A stretch of 64,000 bases of DNA from Pseudomonadota bacterium. GTDB taxonomy: Bacteria; Pseudomonadota; Gammaproteobacteria; Steroidobacterales; Steroidobacteraceae. Below the pieces are notes generated by a model. The model ran no database searches and was not told the DNA's origin. It worked only from the letters and a program-made list of their open reading frames with translations. Made by a program: the position numbers and the translations under genes. Where the stretch lies: the NCBI GenBank assembly GCA_025355105.1, contig JANYAE010000115.1, positions 1 through 64,000 of the forward strand. The letters run 5' to 3'. Below, piece after piece: positions 39,920-50,700 of this stretch (position 1 is the stretch's first letter; every line of letters begins with the position of its first letter).

Positions 39920-40818
39920 ACGGCGCGCCGGCACGGCGCCTCACCCTGGTCGCGAACTTCGCCGCCGGTGGTGCGGAAGGTCCAGCGGTAGTGATCGCGT
40001 TCGAACTCGAGCTCGAGCACGCCGTGCTCGCGCGCGAACGCCCGGTGGCCGGACGACAGCGACAGGTCCACCAGGTGCGCGCCGCCGGTGCCGACCACGA
40101 ACTCGCGGATTCCCGTTTCGCGCGCGGCGCCGTCCGCATCGAGCGGCTCGAAAGACTCATAGAAGTGCTCGTGGCCGCTCAGCACCAGGTCCGCGCCGGC
40201 GGCGTCGAGCGCGGCCCAGGCAGGCTTCATGCGGTCGCCGTCGCCCTTGTGCAGGCCGGTCGAGAACAGCGCGTGGTGCCATAGCGCGACGATGCAGCGT
40301 CCGTCGCCGTCGATGGCCGCGAGTTCGCGCGTCAGCCAGCTGGTCTGGCGCGCCAGCGACTTGCCGGCGAGATCGCTGTCGAGGCCGACGACCCACCAGT
40401 CGCCGAGCGACGCGCGGAAATACGTCCGGCGCGGATTGCGCTCGCCGAAGTAGGCGAGAAAGTCACGCGGCGTGCCGGCGACGTAGTCGTGGTTGCCAGG
40501 CACCGCGTAGGTTGAGGACCGCAGCCGACCCCAGGTCGCCGCGTAGCAGCCCTCGAGCACCGCGCGCGTGGCGAACGGATAGGCGGCGTCGCCGAGCACG
40601 AACACCGCGGCGCCGTCAGGAATCATCCGTGCGGTCGCCGCGGCCGCAGTGGTCGCGGGGTCGCGGCCGCGACAGTCGGCAATGTCGCCGGCCGCGTAGG
40701 CGCGGACCCCGGCCTGCGCCGGCGCGGCCACGAGCACGGCCGCGAGCGCGCCGGCGACCAGGCGCACCGCGGCGCGGTGCGCCTGAGCCGTGCCTCCGGC
40801 GGGACCGCGTTCAGCCAC
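39793..40818 (-). CDS. Exported metallophosphoesterase (acid-phosphatase-like)
   Basis: 341 residues from GTG 40818. The hydrophobic segment VRLVAGALAAVLVAAPAQA is a signal peptide; a start at its internal GTG is possible. Calcineurin-like motifs run in order: AAGDIADC near 42 (first Asp), FVLGDAAYPF near 72, AVPGNHDYV near 105 (GNHD), ALWHHALFS near 175 and LSGHEHFYESFEP near 210 (GHxH). It is a periplasmic phosphatase of unknown substrate. The last 44 residues run antisense through the anti-sigma gene and look unconserved. Its start overlaps the MATE stop by 8 bp. Confidence 0.85.
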   Translation of the reverse strand: MAERGPAGGTAQAHRAAVRLVAGALAAVLVAAPAQAGVRAYAAGDIADCRGRDPATTAAAATARMIPDGAAVFVLGDAAYPFATRAVLEGCYAATWGRLRSSTYAVPGNHDYVAGTPRDFLAYFGERNPRRTYFRASLGDWWVVGLDSDLAGKSLARQTSWLTRELAAIDGDGRCIVALWHHALFSTGLHKGDGDRMKPAWAALDAAGADLVLSGHEHFYESFEPLDADGAARETGIREFVVGTGGAHLVDLSLSSGHRAFAREHGVLELEFERDHYRWTFRTTGGEVRDQGEAPCRRAVQPVKRTAAATRATIAATLAALTGPVASSAIEPRSAGTITTR

Positions 40819-42250
40819 GGGCGGACTCGTCGCCCGGCAGCGCCTGGGCGGCGGGCTGCGGTTGCGGCGGCGCGGCCGTTGCCGCGGCCGGCAGCATGCG
40901 CGCGCGGCGCCAGCCGCCGAAGCGGTAGTAAGCGATCGCGAGGCTCGCCGAGACCACGGAGGCCAGCGGGAAGCTCCACCAGATCGCGTCGGCGCCCCAG
41001 CTCGGCAGCAGCAGCATCGCGAACGGCAGGCGCACGATCCAGAGCGCGAAGAACAGCACGACCACGGGCGTCACGACGGCGCCGGTCGAGCGCACGACGC
41101 CGAACAGCACCATCGAGATGCCAAAGAAGACCCACGACGGCGCCGCGACCAGGTTCACGTGCCGCGCGATCTCGACCGCATGGCCGGCCGGCAGGAACAG
41201 GCGGAGCGCGGCGCCGTCGATCGCGACCAGCAGCAGCACCACTGAACCGGTCGCGAGGCAGACGAACAGCACGCCGGTGCGGGCCGTGCGCGCGACGCGG
41301 TCCCAGCGGCCGGCGCCAACGTTCTGCGCCGCCATCGAGGACACCGCGGCACCGAGCGCGAACGCGGGCATCTGCACGTAGTTCCACAGCTGCCACGCGG
41401 CCCCGTAGGCCGCGGTGGTGTCCGAGCCGAAGCGATTGACCAGCGTGATCATCGCCACCGCGTTGGCCGAGATCACGACCATCTGCAGGCCCATCGGCAG
41501 GCCCTTGCGCAGCAGCGTCGCGATGATCGCGGCGTCGAAGCGCAGCAGCGCGAGATCGCTGCCGCGCAGGCAGAGCGGGTTGCGGGTGCGGTACAGGTAG
41601 GCGAGCAGCGCCGTGAAGCTGACCGCGTTCGCGACCAGCGTCGCGAGCGCCGAGCCGGCGATGCCCAGCCGGGGGACGGGGCCGAGGCCAAAGATGAACA
41701 GTGGGTTGAGCGCGATGTCGAGGCCGACCGAGAGCAGCAGGAAGCGGAACGGCGTGCGCGAGTCGCCGGCACCGCGCAGCACCGCCATCACGTAGGTGTA
41801 CAGATAGAGGAAGGGTAGCGCCGCGAAAATGATCCTGAGGTAGGCGCGGGCGTACGGCACCGCGTCAGGCGGCGTGTGCATCGCGGCGAGGAGCGGATCG
41901 GTGGCCAAGGCGCCGACCACCGCGAGGGCGATCGCGACCGCGCTGAAGAACGCCGCGCTCGCGCCGACCACGCGCCGCGCCTCCGCCGGCCGCCCGGCGC
42001 CGACGTGCTGGGCGACGAGGATGGTCGCCGCCATCGACACGCCGAAGGCGCCGCCGAGCAGCAGGAACAGCACCGTGTTGGCGTTCGAGGTGGCCGTCAG
42101 CGCTGCTTCGCCGAGAAACTGGCCGACCCAGACCGAATTGACCGAGCCGTTCAGCGACTGCAGCACGTTGCCGAGCAGGATCGGCAGCGCAAAGGCGAAC
42201 AGCGTCGGCGCGATCGGCCCCTCGGTCAGTACGGTCGGGCGGGATCTCAT
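40811..42250 (-). CDS. MATE family efflux transporter
   Basis: 479 residues, about twelve membrane helices in two homologous halves. FALPILLGNVLQSLNGSVNSVWVG opens helix 1, ATSNANTVLFLLLGGAFGVSMAATILVAQHVGAG follows, and the second half has the matching AQNVGAGRWDRVARTART. LRGAGDSRTPF and VVRSTGAVVTPV mark the internal symmetry. It exports cationic drugs or metabolites with Na+ or H+. Coupled by 4-bp overlap (ATGA) to the upstream VAT1-like gene. Confidence 0.92.
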   Translation of the reverse strand: MRSRPTVLTEGPIAPTLFAFALPILLGNVLQSLNGSVNSVWVGQFLGEAALTATSNANTVLFLLLGGAFGVSMAATILVAQHVGAGRPAEARRVVGASAAFFSAVAIALAVVGALATDPLLAAMHTPPDAVPYARAYLRIIFAALPFLYLYTYVMAVLRGAGDSRTPFRFLLLSVGLDIALNPLFIFGLGPVPRLGIAGSALATLVANAVSFTALLAYLYRTRNPLCLRGSDLALLRFDAAIIATLLRKGLPMGLQMVVISANAVAMITLVNRFGSDTTAAYGAAWQLWNYVQMPAFALGAAVSSMAAQNVGAGRWDRVARTARTGVLFVCLATGSVVLLLVAIDGAALRLFLPAGHAVEIARHVNLVAAPSWVFFGISMVLFGVVRSTGAVVTPVVVLFFALWIVRLPFAMLLLPSWGADAIWWSFPLASVVSASLAIAYYRFGGWRRARMLPAAATAAPPQPQPAAQALPGDESARG

Positions 42251-43311
42251 GCGGACGGGTTGACGAGCAGCACCGACTTACCGACCGTCTGGCCGGCCTT
42301 GAGTTCCAGCAGCGCCTCGCGGGCGGCGGCGAAGGGGTAGCAGGCGCCGATGTGCGGCGCAGGCAGCTCAAGTGCGGCGAGCTCGGCATAGGCGGCCGGC
42401 ACACGCTCGACCGACTCCCACAGCCAGATCAGGTTGAAGGCCAGCAGCGCGCGGTTCTGCGAGATCATCTCGAGCGGGTCAAGCCGGGGTCGCCGCAGCC
42501 AGCGCCAGGCGAGCCGCGTCCAGCCGCGGCGCGTGCCGCTCGGCATGAAGTCCGCCGCTCCGTAGAGGACGTAGCGGCCCTCCGGTGCGAGCCGGGCGAA
42601 GGCCGGCCGGAACCAGCGGCCGAGCACCGCGTCAAACACGACATCGAAGCCGCGCGCGCCGCGCGCCCGCAGCGCGGCGTCGAGCGCCGCGGCGTAGCCG
42701 CGTGGCTCGCGCAGCAGCAGCAGCTCGGCCGCGAGCCCGTGCTGCGCCGCCAGGTAGTCGATCTTGGCCTGGCTGCCGACGACCGCGACCGGCTGTGCGC
42801 CGAGGCGGCGTAGCACCGCAAGGGCCTGCAAGCCGACGCCGCCGGCGGCCGACTGGACGAGGACGGTGCTGCCGGCGCCGACCGCGCCGAGGCGGACCAG
42901 GCCGTACCAGGCCGTCAGCGCCTGCACCGGGAACGCGGCGCCGGCCTCGAAGGACCAACCGGCCGGGATCGGCGTGAGGTAGCGGGAGTCGACGTTGACG
43001 GCGGTCGCGTAGCCGCCGAAGCGCGTCAGCACGATGACCCGGTCGCCGACCGCGGGCAGCGGCCGGCCGGGGAGCGGCGCCCCCACGGCATCCACCGTGC
43101 CGGCCGCCTCGAGTCCAGGGACGAAGCTGCCGCGCGGCGTCGCCGAATAGAGACCGAGGCAGGCGAAGGCGTCGGCGAAGTTGAGGCCGACGGCTCGGAT
43201 CGCGACTCGCACCTCGCCGGGCCCAGGTGGCTCGAGCGGCTCCTCGACGAGACGCAGGCGGTCAAGCGATCCGGCGCGATCGATGCGCCATGCGGCGCGG
43301 GGGCTCGGCAT
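42247..43311 (-). CDS. Zinc-independent MDR-type alcohol dehydrogenase/quinone reductase, VAT1-like
   Basis: 354 residues from ATG 43311 (MPSPRAAWRI). The GroES-like part has GEVRVAIRAVGLNFADAFACLG near 32-52. The NADPH-binding Rossmann domain has VLVQSAAGGVGLQALAVLRRLGA near 147-170 (AAGGVG) and VGSQAKIDYL. The Cys ligands for structural zinc are absent, as in quinone oxidoreductase and VAT1 proteins. Likely reduces quinones or enones. Divergent from mprF with only 17 bp between the two starts, so the promoters overlap the coding regions. Confidence 0.88.
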   Translation of the reverse strand: MPSPRAAWRIDRAGSLDRLRLVEEPLEPPGPGEVRVAIRAVGLNFADAFACLGLYSATPRGSFVPGLEAAGTVDAVGAPLPGRPLPAVGDRVIVLTRFGGYATAVNVDSRYLTPIPAGWSFEAGAAFPVQALTAWYGLVRLGAVGAGSTVLVQSAAGGVGLQALAVLRRLGAQPVAVVGSQAKIDYLAAQHGLAAELLLLREPRGYAAALDAALRARGARGFDVVFDAVLGRWFRPAFARLAPEGRYVLYGAADFMPSGTRRGWTRLAWRWLRRPRLDPLEMISQNRALLAFNLIWLWESVERVPAAYAELAALELPAPHIGACYPFAAAREALLELKAGQTVGKSVLLVNPSA

Positions 43312-43328
43312 GGGATCATAGTAACCGC

Positions 43329-45929
43329 ATGACTGAAACAAGTGCGCGGAGCAACGCGGTGCCGGCGGCGGTACCGGAAGCGGCGCCCGGCTGGCGACGC
43401 TGGCTGGCGCCCGCGGTCTCGGTGCTGCTGTTCGTCGTCGTCGCGGCGGTGCTGCACCACGTGCTCGGCAGTTACCGGCTCCACGACGTGCTGCAGGAAC
43501 TGCGCGCGATCCCGGCGCGCGCGCTCGCCGGCGCGGCGCTGCTGACCGCCGGCAGCTACACGATGCTGACGCTGTATGACTGGCTCGGCATCCGCTACAT
43601 CGAAAAGCCGGTGTCCTACGCGCGCACCGCGCTGACTTCGTTCATCGCCTACGCCTTCGGCCACAACCTCAGCCTCGCCGCGTTCACCGGTGCCGCGGTG
43701 CGCTACCGGATGTACTCGTCGGAGGGCCTGACCGCGGTCGACGTCGCCACCATCGTCTCGCTGTGCGCCCTGACCACCGCGCTCGGCGTCAGCATGCTCG
43801 CCGGCAGCGCGCTGCTGCTCGCGGCGCCGGGCGCCGCGGCGCTGCACCTCGGACACGCCGGCTCGCGGCTGATCGGCGTGGCGTTGCTCGGCTGGGTGCT
43901 CGCCTACGTCGCCTGGTCGAGCCGTGCCCGCGAGCCGGTGCTGCTCGGCTCCTGGGCGCTGCGGCCACCCGGCGCGCGCATCGCACTCGCGCAGGTCGTG
44001 GTTTCGGTCGTCGACCTGTCGCTATCCGCGGGCGTGCTCTACCTGCTGCTGCCGGCATCCGCCACCAGCGACTTCGTTAGCTTCGCCGGCATCTACGCGG
44101 TCGCGGTGGTCGGCGGCATCGCCAGCCAGGTGCCGGGCGGCCTCGGCGTGTTCGAGGCGATCCTGCTGCTGGCGCTGCCGCAGGTGCCGCCGCCGCAGCT
44201 GCTCGGCGCGCTGCTGGCGTACCGCGGTGTCTATTACCTCGCGCCGCTGACGCTGGCGGCGCTGGCGCTCGCGGTGCAGGAGCTCATCCGCCAGCGGCCG
44301 CGCCTCGGGCGCGCCGCGGGCGTCGCCGACACGCTGCTCGCGCCGGTGGCGCCGCAGCTGATCGGCGTGCTGGTGTTCGTCGCCGGGACGATCCTGCTGA
44401 TCTCCGGCGCGACACCGGCGCTCGACGCGCGGCTCGGCAAGCTCACCGAGGTCGTGCCGCTGCCGCTGCTCGAGGTCTCGCACCTCGCCGGCAGCGTGGT
44501 CGGCGTCGGCCTGCTGATCCTCGCGCGCGCGCTGTTCCGGCGGGTCGCGGCCGCCTATCACCTGACGTTCTGGCTGCTGGTCGCCGGCATCGTCGCCTCG
44601 CTCGGCAAGGGACTCGACATCGAGGAGGCCGCGTACCTGTCGCTGGTGCTGCTCGTGATGTGGCTCGCGCGTCGCGCCTTCCATCGGCCGTCGACGATCA
44701 TGAGCCAGCGCTTCACGCCGGTGTGGGTCGCGAGCGTCGCGATCATCGTCGCGCTCACCCTCTGGGTCGGCTGGCTGTCGGCGCGACACGTGCCGTACTC
44801 CGGCGACCTGTGGTGGTCCTTCGGACTCCACGGCCACGCGCCGCGGGTGCTGCGCGCCTCGCTGGTCGTGCTGGTGGTGCTCGCCGCGTTCCTCGCCGCA
44901 CAGCTGCTCGCGCCGGCGCCGCCGGCGCCGCACGATCCTGCGAGCGTCGACCTCGATCGGGCGCGGCAGGTGATCGCGCGCGCCGACGCGAGCCTTGCCA
45001 ACGCGGCACTCGCCGGCGACAAGCGGCTGCTGTTCCACCCGGTCGGCGACGCCTTCCTGATGTACCAGGTCAGCGGCGCCAGCTGGATTGCGCTCGGCGA
45101 TCCGGTCGGCGCGGCCGAGCGCGACGAGGAGCTGGTCTGGAATTTTCGCGAGCTGGTCGACCGGCGCGGCGCGCGGACCGTGTTCTACCAGGTGAGCAGC
45201 CGCTCGCTGCCGCTGTACCTCGACCTTGGGCTGTCGCTGCTCAAGCTCGGTGAGGAGGCGCGCGTGCCGCTCGCCGACTTCAGCCTCGACGGCAGCGCGC
45301 GCGCCGATCTGCGCCAGTCGCGCCGGCGCGCGGAGCGCGACGGCGCGACCTTCGAGGTCGTGCCGCCGGACGGCGTGGCGGCGATTCTGCCGCGGCTGCG
45401 GCAGATCTCGGACGCCTGGCTCGCGGACAAGGCGACCGCCGAGAAGGGCTTCTCGCTCGGTGCCTTCAGCGAGCGCTACGTCGCCGAGTTCCCGGTCGCC
45501 ATCGTCCGCGCCGAAGGCGACATCGTCGCCTTCGCGAACCTGTGGCCGACCGTGACGCGCGAGGAGCTGTCGGTGGACCTGATGCGCTTCGGGCCGGATG
45601 CGCCGCGCGGCACGATGGACTACCTCTTTATCAAGCTGATGCTGTGGGGCCGGAGCGAGGGCTACCGTTGGTTCAACCTCGGCATGGCGCCCCTGTCCGG
45701 TCTCGAGAACCGCGCGCTCGCGCCGCTCTGGCATCGGATGGGCAGCTTCCTGTTCCGCCACGGCGAATCCTTCTACAACTTCGAGGGGCTGCGGCGCTAC
45801 AAGGACAAGTTCGAACCGGTCTGGGAGCCGCGCTATCTCGCCTCGGCCGGTGGCCTGCACCTGCCGCGCGTGCTGCTCGACGTCTCGACGCTGATTTCGG
45901 GCGGCCTCAAGGAGCTGATCACCAAATGA
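43329..45929 (+). CDS. mprF: Bifunctional lysylphosphatidylglycerol flippase/synthetase MprF
   Basis: 866 residues, full length for the family. Up to about residue 530 there are about fourteen membrane helices, including GHNLSLAAFTGAAVRYRMYSS near 114-134 and IASQVPGGLGVFEAILL near 260-276, the flippase. From about 560 the DUF2156 catalytic domain has SWIALGDPVGAAERDEEL, VFYQVSSRSLPLYLDLGLS, DLMRFGPDAPRGTMDYLF and YRWFNLGMAPLSGL. It transfers lysine (or alanine) from tRNA to phosphatidylglycerol and flips the lipid, giving resistance to cationic peptides and acid. Translationally coupled (ATGA) to acvB. Confidence 0.93.
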   Translation: MTETSARSNAVPAAVPEAAPGWRRWLAPAVSVLLFVVVAAVLHHVLGSYRLHDVLQELRAIPARALAGAALLTAGSYTMLTLYDWLGIRYIEKPVSYARTALTSFIAYAFGHNLSLAAFTGAAVRYRMYSSEGLTAVDVATIVSLCALTTALGVSMLAGSALLLAAPGAAALHLGHAGSRLIGVALLGWVLAYVAWSSRAREPVLLGSWALRPPGARIALAQVVVSVVDLSLSAGVLYLLLPASATSDFVSFAGIYAVAVVGGIASQVPGGLGVFEAILLLALPQVPPPQLLGALLAYRGVYYLAPLTLAALALAVQELIRQRPRLGRAAGVADTLLAPVAPQLIGVLVFVAGTILLISGATPALDARLGKLTEVVPLPLLEVSHLAGSVVGVGLLILARALFRRVAAAYHLTFWLLVAGIVASLGKGLDIEEAAYLSLVLLVMWLARRAFHRPSTIMSQRFTPVWVASVAIIVALTLWVGWLSARHVPYSGDLWWSFGLHGHAPRVLRASLVVLVVLAAFLAAQLLAPAPPAPHDPASVDLDRARQVIARADASLANAALAGDKRLLFHPVGDAFLMYQVSGASWIALGDPVGAAERDEELVWNFRELVDRRGARTVFYQVSSRSLPLYLDLGLSLLKLGEEARVPLADFSLDGSARADLRQSRRRAERDGATFEVVPPDGVAAILPRLRQISDAWLADKATAEKGFSLGAFSERYVAEFPVAIVRAEGDIVAFANLWPTVTREELSVDLMRFGPDAPRGTMDYLFIKLMLWGRSEGYRWFNLGMAPLSGLENRALAPLWHRMGSFLFRHGESFYNFEGLRRYKDKFEPVWEPRYLASAGGLHLPRVLLDVSTLISGGLKELITK

Positions 45930-47446
45930 CACCGTACCGCCTCTGGTCCGTCGCGCTCGCCGCCATCGTCGCCTTCGGATGCGCCCGACCGGCCGGCGCC
46001 GATACGGCCGCGCCGCCGAAGGCCGCCGCGCGGACGGCGCCGAAGCCCGGCACCGGTGGCGATGCGCCGGCACCGGCGATCGCCGGCGAGCTCAAGCTGA
46101 ACTACGGGCCTTTCGGCGAGGTCACGGTCTACCGGCCGCGCGGCGCGGTGAAGAGCGTCGCGCTGTTCGTCTCCGGCGACGGCGGCTGGAACCTCGGCGT
46201 CGTCGACATGGCGCGGCACCTGCTGGAGGAGGACGCCGCGGTCGCCGGCATCGACATCCGCCACTACCTGAAGTCGGTGAACACGCCGGGTGCCGGCTGC
46301 AAGAGCTTCGCGGTGGACTTCGAGGGACTCGCGCACGAGGTCGAGCGGCGCCTGAAGCTCGCCGACTACCTGCCGCCGATCCTGGTCGGTTACTCGTCCG
46401 GCGCGACGCTAGTCTACGCCACCGTGGTCGAAGCACCGAAGGGCACCTTCGCGGGTGCGCTCAGCCTTGGTTTCTGCCCGGACCTCGACGTGACGCAGAA
46501 GATCTGCAAGGGCAGCGGCCTCGGCTACGAACTGCAGTACGCGAAGACGCCCGTACCGCCGCCGGTGAAGGGCGTGCTGTTCAGCGCCTCGAACAGCAAC
46601 GTGACGCCGTGGATCGCGTTCCAGGGCGAGGCCGACCAGGTGTGCAGTCCGCCGGGGACGCGGGCCTTCGTCGCCGCCACCTCGAGCGCCGAGCTCGTCT
46701 GGCTGCCGAAGGTCGGTCACGGCTACTCGGTGGAGCGCAACTGGCTGCCGCAGTTGCGGGTGGCCTACCAGAAGCTCGCGGCGCACGCGGCGCCTCCCCG
46801 GGTCACGCTGTCGGAAGTCGCGGACCTGCCGCTCGTCGAGGTGGCGGCAACGACCGCCGCTGCCGCGGGCAGCGAGCAGCTGTTCGCGGTGCTGCTGACC
46901 GGCGACGGCGGCTGGGCCGGGATCGACCAGGACGTGGCGTCGGCGATCGCGGCGCGCGGCATCCCGGTGGTCGGCTGGAACTCGCTCAAATACTACTGGC
47001 AGGACCGCACCCCGGAGGCAGCCGCGCACGACTTGGAGCGCATCGTGCGTCGCTACGCGGCGGCGTGGCGGCGCCCGAAGGTCATCCTGGTCGGCTATTC
47101 GTTCGGCGCCGACGTGCTGCCGTTCCTGTACACGCGCCTGCCCGCGGAGCTGCGCGACACGGTTCGCAGCGTCAGCCTGCTCGGGCTCAGCGACACGGCG
47201 AGCTTCGAGTTCCACGTCGCCGACTGGATCCCCGGCGCGGACGGCAGCGGCCGGGCGACGCTGCCGGAAATCGGGCGGATGGGCGCGGCCGCGGTGCTGT
47301 GCCTGTACGGCGCCGAGGAGACGGACAGCCCCTGCCGCAGGCTGAGCGGTCCCGCGCGCAAGGCCGTCGCGCTCGCGGGCGGCCACCATTTCGGCGGCGA
47401 CTACCAGACGCTCGCGACGCAGATCCTCGATTCCGTCGCGCGCTGA
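45926..47446 (+). CDS. acvB: AcvB/VirJ-type periplasmic hydrolase of aminoacyl-phosphatidylglycerol
   Basis: 506 residues from ATG 45926. A signal peptide ends near AGADT. Two alpha/beta-hydrolase-like halves are present: FVSGDGGWNLGVVDMARHL near 78-96 with ILVGYSSGATLVYA near 152, and LLTGDGGWAGIDQDVASA near 327-344 with VILVGYSFGADVLPFLYTRLP near 390 (nucleophile Ser in GYSFG) and a late GGHHFGGDY. AcvB/AtvA proteins hydrolyse lysyl-phosphatidylglycerol and are encoded with lpiA/mprF in rhizobia and agrobacteria. The direct coupling to mprF here supports the same role. Confidence 0.9.
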   Translation: MTPYRLWSVALAAIVAFGCARPAGADTAAPPKAAARTAPKPGTGGDAPAPAIAGELKLNYGPFGEVTVYRPRGAVKSVALFVSGDGGWNLGVVDMARHLLEEDAAVAGIDIRHYLKSVNTPGAGCKSFAVDFEGLAHEVERRLKLADYLPPILVGYSSGATLVYATVVEAPKGTFAGALSLGFCPDLDVTQKICKGSGLGYELQYAKTPVPPPVKGVLFSASNSNVTPWIAFQGEADQVCSPPGTRAFVAATSSAELVWLPKVGHGYSVERNWLPQLRVAYQKLAAHAAPPRVTLSEVADLPLVEVAATTAAAAGSEQLFAVLLTGDGGWAGIDQDVASAIAARGIPVVGWNSLKYYWQDRTPEAAAHDLERIVRRYAAAWRRPKVILVGYSFGADVLPFLYTRLPAELRDTVRSVSLLGLSDTASFEFHVADWIPGADGSGRATLPEIGRMGAAAVLCLYGAEETDSPCRRLSGPARKAVALAGGHHFGGDYQTLATQILDSVAR

Positions 47447-47629
47447 TCGCGCAGCGCGTCGCCGCCACGCGCCGTCAGCCGGGAGCGGTACATTCGCGCT
47501 CGGGACCAAGCCCTCGTCCTTGGTTTTGCACTGCAAGACGAATTCGCGACCAAGCGTCCCATATTCGCAACGAATTTCGCCTCGGTTGGGACAAACCTGC
47601 CCAATCGGCGGCGAACCGCGGCTTTCCCA

Positions 47630-47657
47630 TTGCGCGAATACGTACACCCTGTAGTAT
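47630..47657 (+). promoter_or_regulatory. Possible sigma-70 promoter for the TonB-dependent receptor gene
   Basis: TTGCGC (47630-47635), 16 bp, TAGTAT (47652-47657), 101 bp upstream of the receptor ATG. The surrounding 310-bp leader (47447-47757) is lower in GC than its neighbours and holds no gene. Confidence 0.35.
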
Positions 47658-47757
47658 TTTCAGCAACAGGCGGCGGCGTGGGACGGCCGGCCGCGTGGAA
47701 CGAGGGCGCAAACGCTTTCGATTCTGACTGCGTTCACGAAAACATGGGGGCTCGACA

Positions 47758-50700
47758 ATGACCAATTCCAATCGCGCGCTACGGCGCGCGGTCCGCTTTT
47801 CGCTCGCTGCTTCGGCGCTCGCTGCCGGTGGTCCGCTCGCCTACGCCCAGACCGCGCCCGCGGCGAGCGCGCCGGCGGCCACGGTTGAGGACGTCGTCGT
47901 CACCGGCTCGCGCATCATGCAGTCGCCGAACGCCATCTCGATCAGTCCGGTCACCAGCGTGACCGCAACCGAGATTCAGCAGACGGGTCTGACGCGGGTT
48001 GAGGACCTGCTGAACAATCTGCCGCAGGTCGTGGCCGAGCAGGGCTCGGGCCTCGCGATCAGCTCGAACGGCACGGCGACCATCAGCCTGCGCGGCCTCG
48101 GCTCCAACCGCACCCTGGTGCTGGTCAACGGCCGGCGACTGAACCCGGGCGGCGGCATCGGTCTCAATTTCGGTTCGGTGCCGGACATCAACCAGATCCC
48201 GGCCGACATGATCGAGCGCGCCGACGTGCTCACCGGCGGCGCATCCGCCGTGTACGGTGCCGACGCGGTCGCCGGCGTCGTCAACTTCGTGCTCAATACG
48301 AAGTACCAGGGTATCAAGCTCGACGCGAACTACAGCTTCAACAACCACAAGAACGACAGCGGCCAGTACCTCGGCTACCTCGATGCCGCCGGCATCCAGC
48401 GTCCGCCGGGCAGCGTCAACACCGGCCAGACCCAGGATCTGTCGTTCCTCGCCGGCTCGAACTTCGCCGACAACCGCGGCAACGCCACGTTCTATGCGAC
48501 GTACGCGCACGCGCAACCGGTCGCCGGCTACCAGATCGACCATTCCGCCTGCACGCTGAACGGGCCGTCGTCGATCATCCCCGGTGCGCCGAGTTCCATT
48601 AGCTGCGGCGGCTCGAGCACCAGCGCGACTGGCCGGTTCACGGAGCTTGGAACGGTTGGCGGCGCCAACAAGCGCCTCTTCAGCCGCACGGTCGATGCCA
48701 CCACCGGCGCCTTCCGCCCGTTCGGCGGCGGCGACTTCTACAACTACGGCGCGCTCAGCTATTTCCAGCGCGGCGCGGAGCGGTTCACCTCGGGCCTGTT
48801 CCTGAACTACGACGTGACCGAGCACACCAATGTCTACTCCGAGTTCATGTTCGCGCGCAACACGTCGACGGCTCAATACGGGCCGAGCGGCGCATTCGCC
48901 TACACGCTCTTCAAGACCCAATGCAGCAATCCGCTGTTTACCGCCGGAGAGGCGTCGATCATCTGCGATCCGACCAATCTGGCGGCGAACCAGGCGCTGT
49001 ACGGCCTGACGGGTAACAACGTGGAGCTGCGCATCGCTCGCCGCAACGTCGAAGGCGGCGGACGACTCGACAACTACACCTCGAACTCCTTCAAGGAAGA
49101 CCTCGGCATCCGCGGCAAGATTGGCGAGGCGTGGTCGTACGACGCCTATGGTCAGATCGGCATCACGGCGTTCAGCAACAACGAAGGCAATTTCCTCGGC
49201 ACGCAGCAGATCAACAACGCCCTCAATGTCGTCGCCAATCCGGCGACCGGCGGCGTGCCGGGCGTCGCTCCCGGCACCCCGGTCTGCCAGTCCGCGCTCG
49301 ACAAGTCCGATCCGACCTGCGTGCCTTGGAACATCTACGTGCCGGGCGGCGTGACCCAGGCAGCGCTCAACTACATGACGGTACCCTCGACCTGGACGAC
49401 GAAGACCTCCGAGTACATCGCCTCGGGATCGCTCACCGGCGACCTCGGCAAGTACGGCGTCAAGGTCCCGTCGGCGGCGAGCGGAATCGTCGTCAACGTC
49501 GGCGCCGAGTACCGCCAAGAGACCTACAACTTCGATCCGGACTATATCTTCGCAAATGGCTTTGCGTCCGGCGGCAATGGCGCCGCGCGCCCGATCCACG
49601 GCGAGTTCCACGTGACGGAGCTGTTCACGGAAATGCGCCTTCCGCTGATCGACGAAAAGCCGGGCGCGTACAACCTGGCCGCCGAGGCGGGCTACCGGTA
49701 CTCGGACTACACCTCCGGATTCAAGACCAACACCTACAAGGTCGGCCTCGAGTGGGCGCCCATCCAGGACCTGCGCTTGCGCGGCAGCTACAACCGCGCC
49801 ATTCGTGCGCCGAGCCTGAGCGACCTGTTCTCGCCGCCCGTGGTCGGTGCCGGCGGCACTGCGGATCCGTGCTGGGGTCCGACGCCGGCCTACAGCCTCG
49901 CGCAGTGCCAGCTGACCGGCGTGAGCGCTGCACAGTACGGGAACATCGAAGCGAACCCCGCGGCGCAGATCAACAACGTGCTGGCCGGCAGCCGTACGCT
50001 CAAGCCCGAGACCGCCGACACCTACTCGTTCGGCTTCGTGGCGCAGCCCCGGGCGATCCCGAACCTGATCGTGTCGGTGGACTACTACGACATCAAGATC
50101 AAGAACACGATCCAGACGCTGTCGACCAACACGGTGATCGCGAACTGCGTGAAGTCGGGTAACGCGAACTCGCCGCTCTGTGGCCTGATCCACCGCGGCG
50201 CGGACGGCGCGCTGTGGACGGACGTCACCGAGTTCGTGGACACGACCGAGCAGAACATCGGCAACGTCTCGACCTCGGGCATCGACCTCAAGTCGCACTA
50301 CCGCTGGGACCTGGGCAGCATGGGCAAGCTGGCCATGGACCTGGTCGGCACCAAAGCGATCAGCTTCGTCACCCAGCCGCTGCCCACCGGGGGTTCGTAC
50401 GACTGCGTCGGGCTCTGGGGCAGCACCTGCAATGCGCCGCTGCCGAAGTGGCGGCACGTGCTCAACAACACGTGGATCACGCCCTGGGGCGGATTCGACC
50501 TCACCGCGCGGTGGCGCTACATCGGGTCCTCGGAAGTCGACCGGTCAAGCTCGAACCCGCTGCTGGCGGCGCCGTTCTACGCCTCGACGGCGCACATCGG
50601 CTCGTACAACTACATCGACCTGTCGGCGTCGATGCCGGTCAGTTCCGGCGTGAGCATTCGACTCGGCATCAACAATCTGACCGACAAGAACCCTCCGCTG

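Noticed and set aside
44022-46073. 683-codon minus-strand open frame
   Set aside because: Antisense of mprF; Arg/Gln-rich shadow.
47779-50457. 892-codon minus-strand open frame
   Set aside because: Antisense of TonB receptor 1; no family signal.
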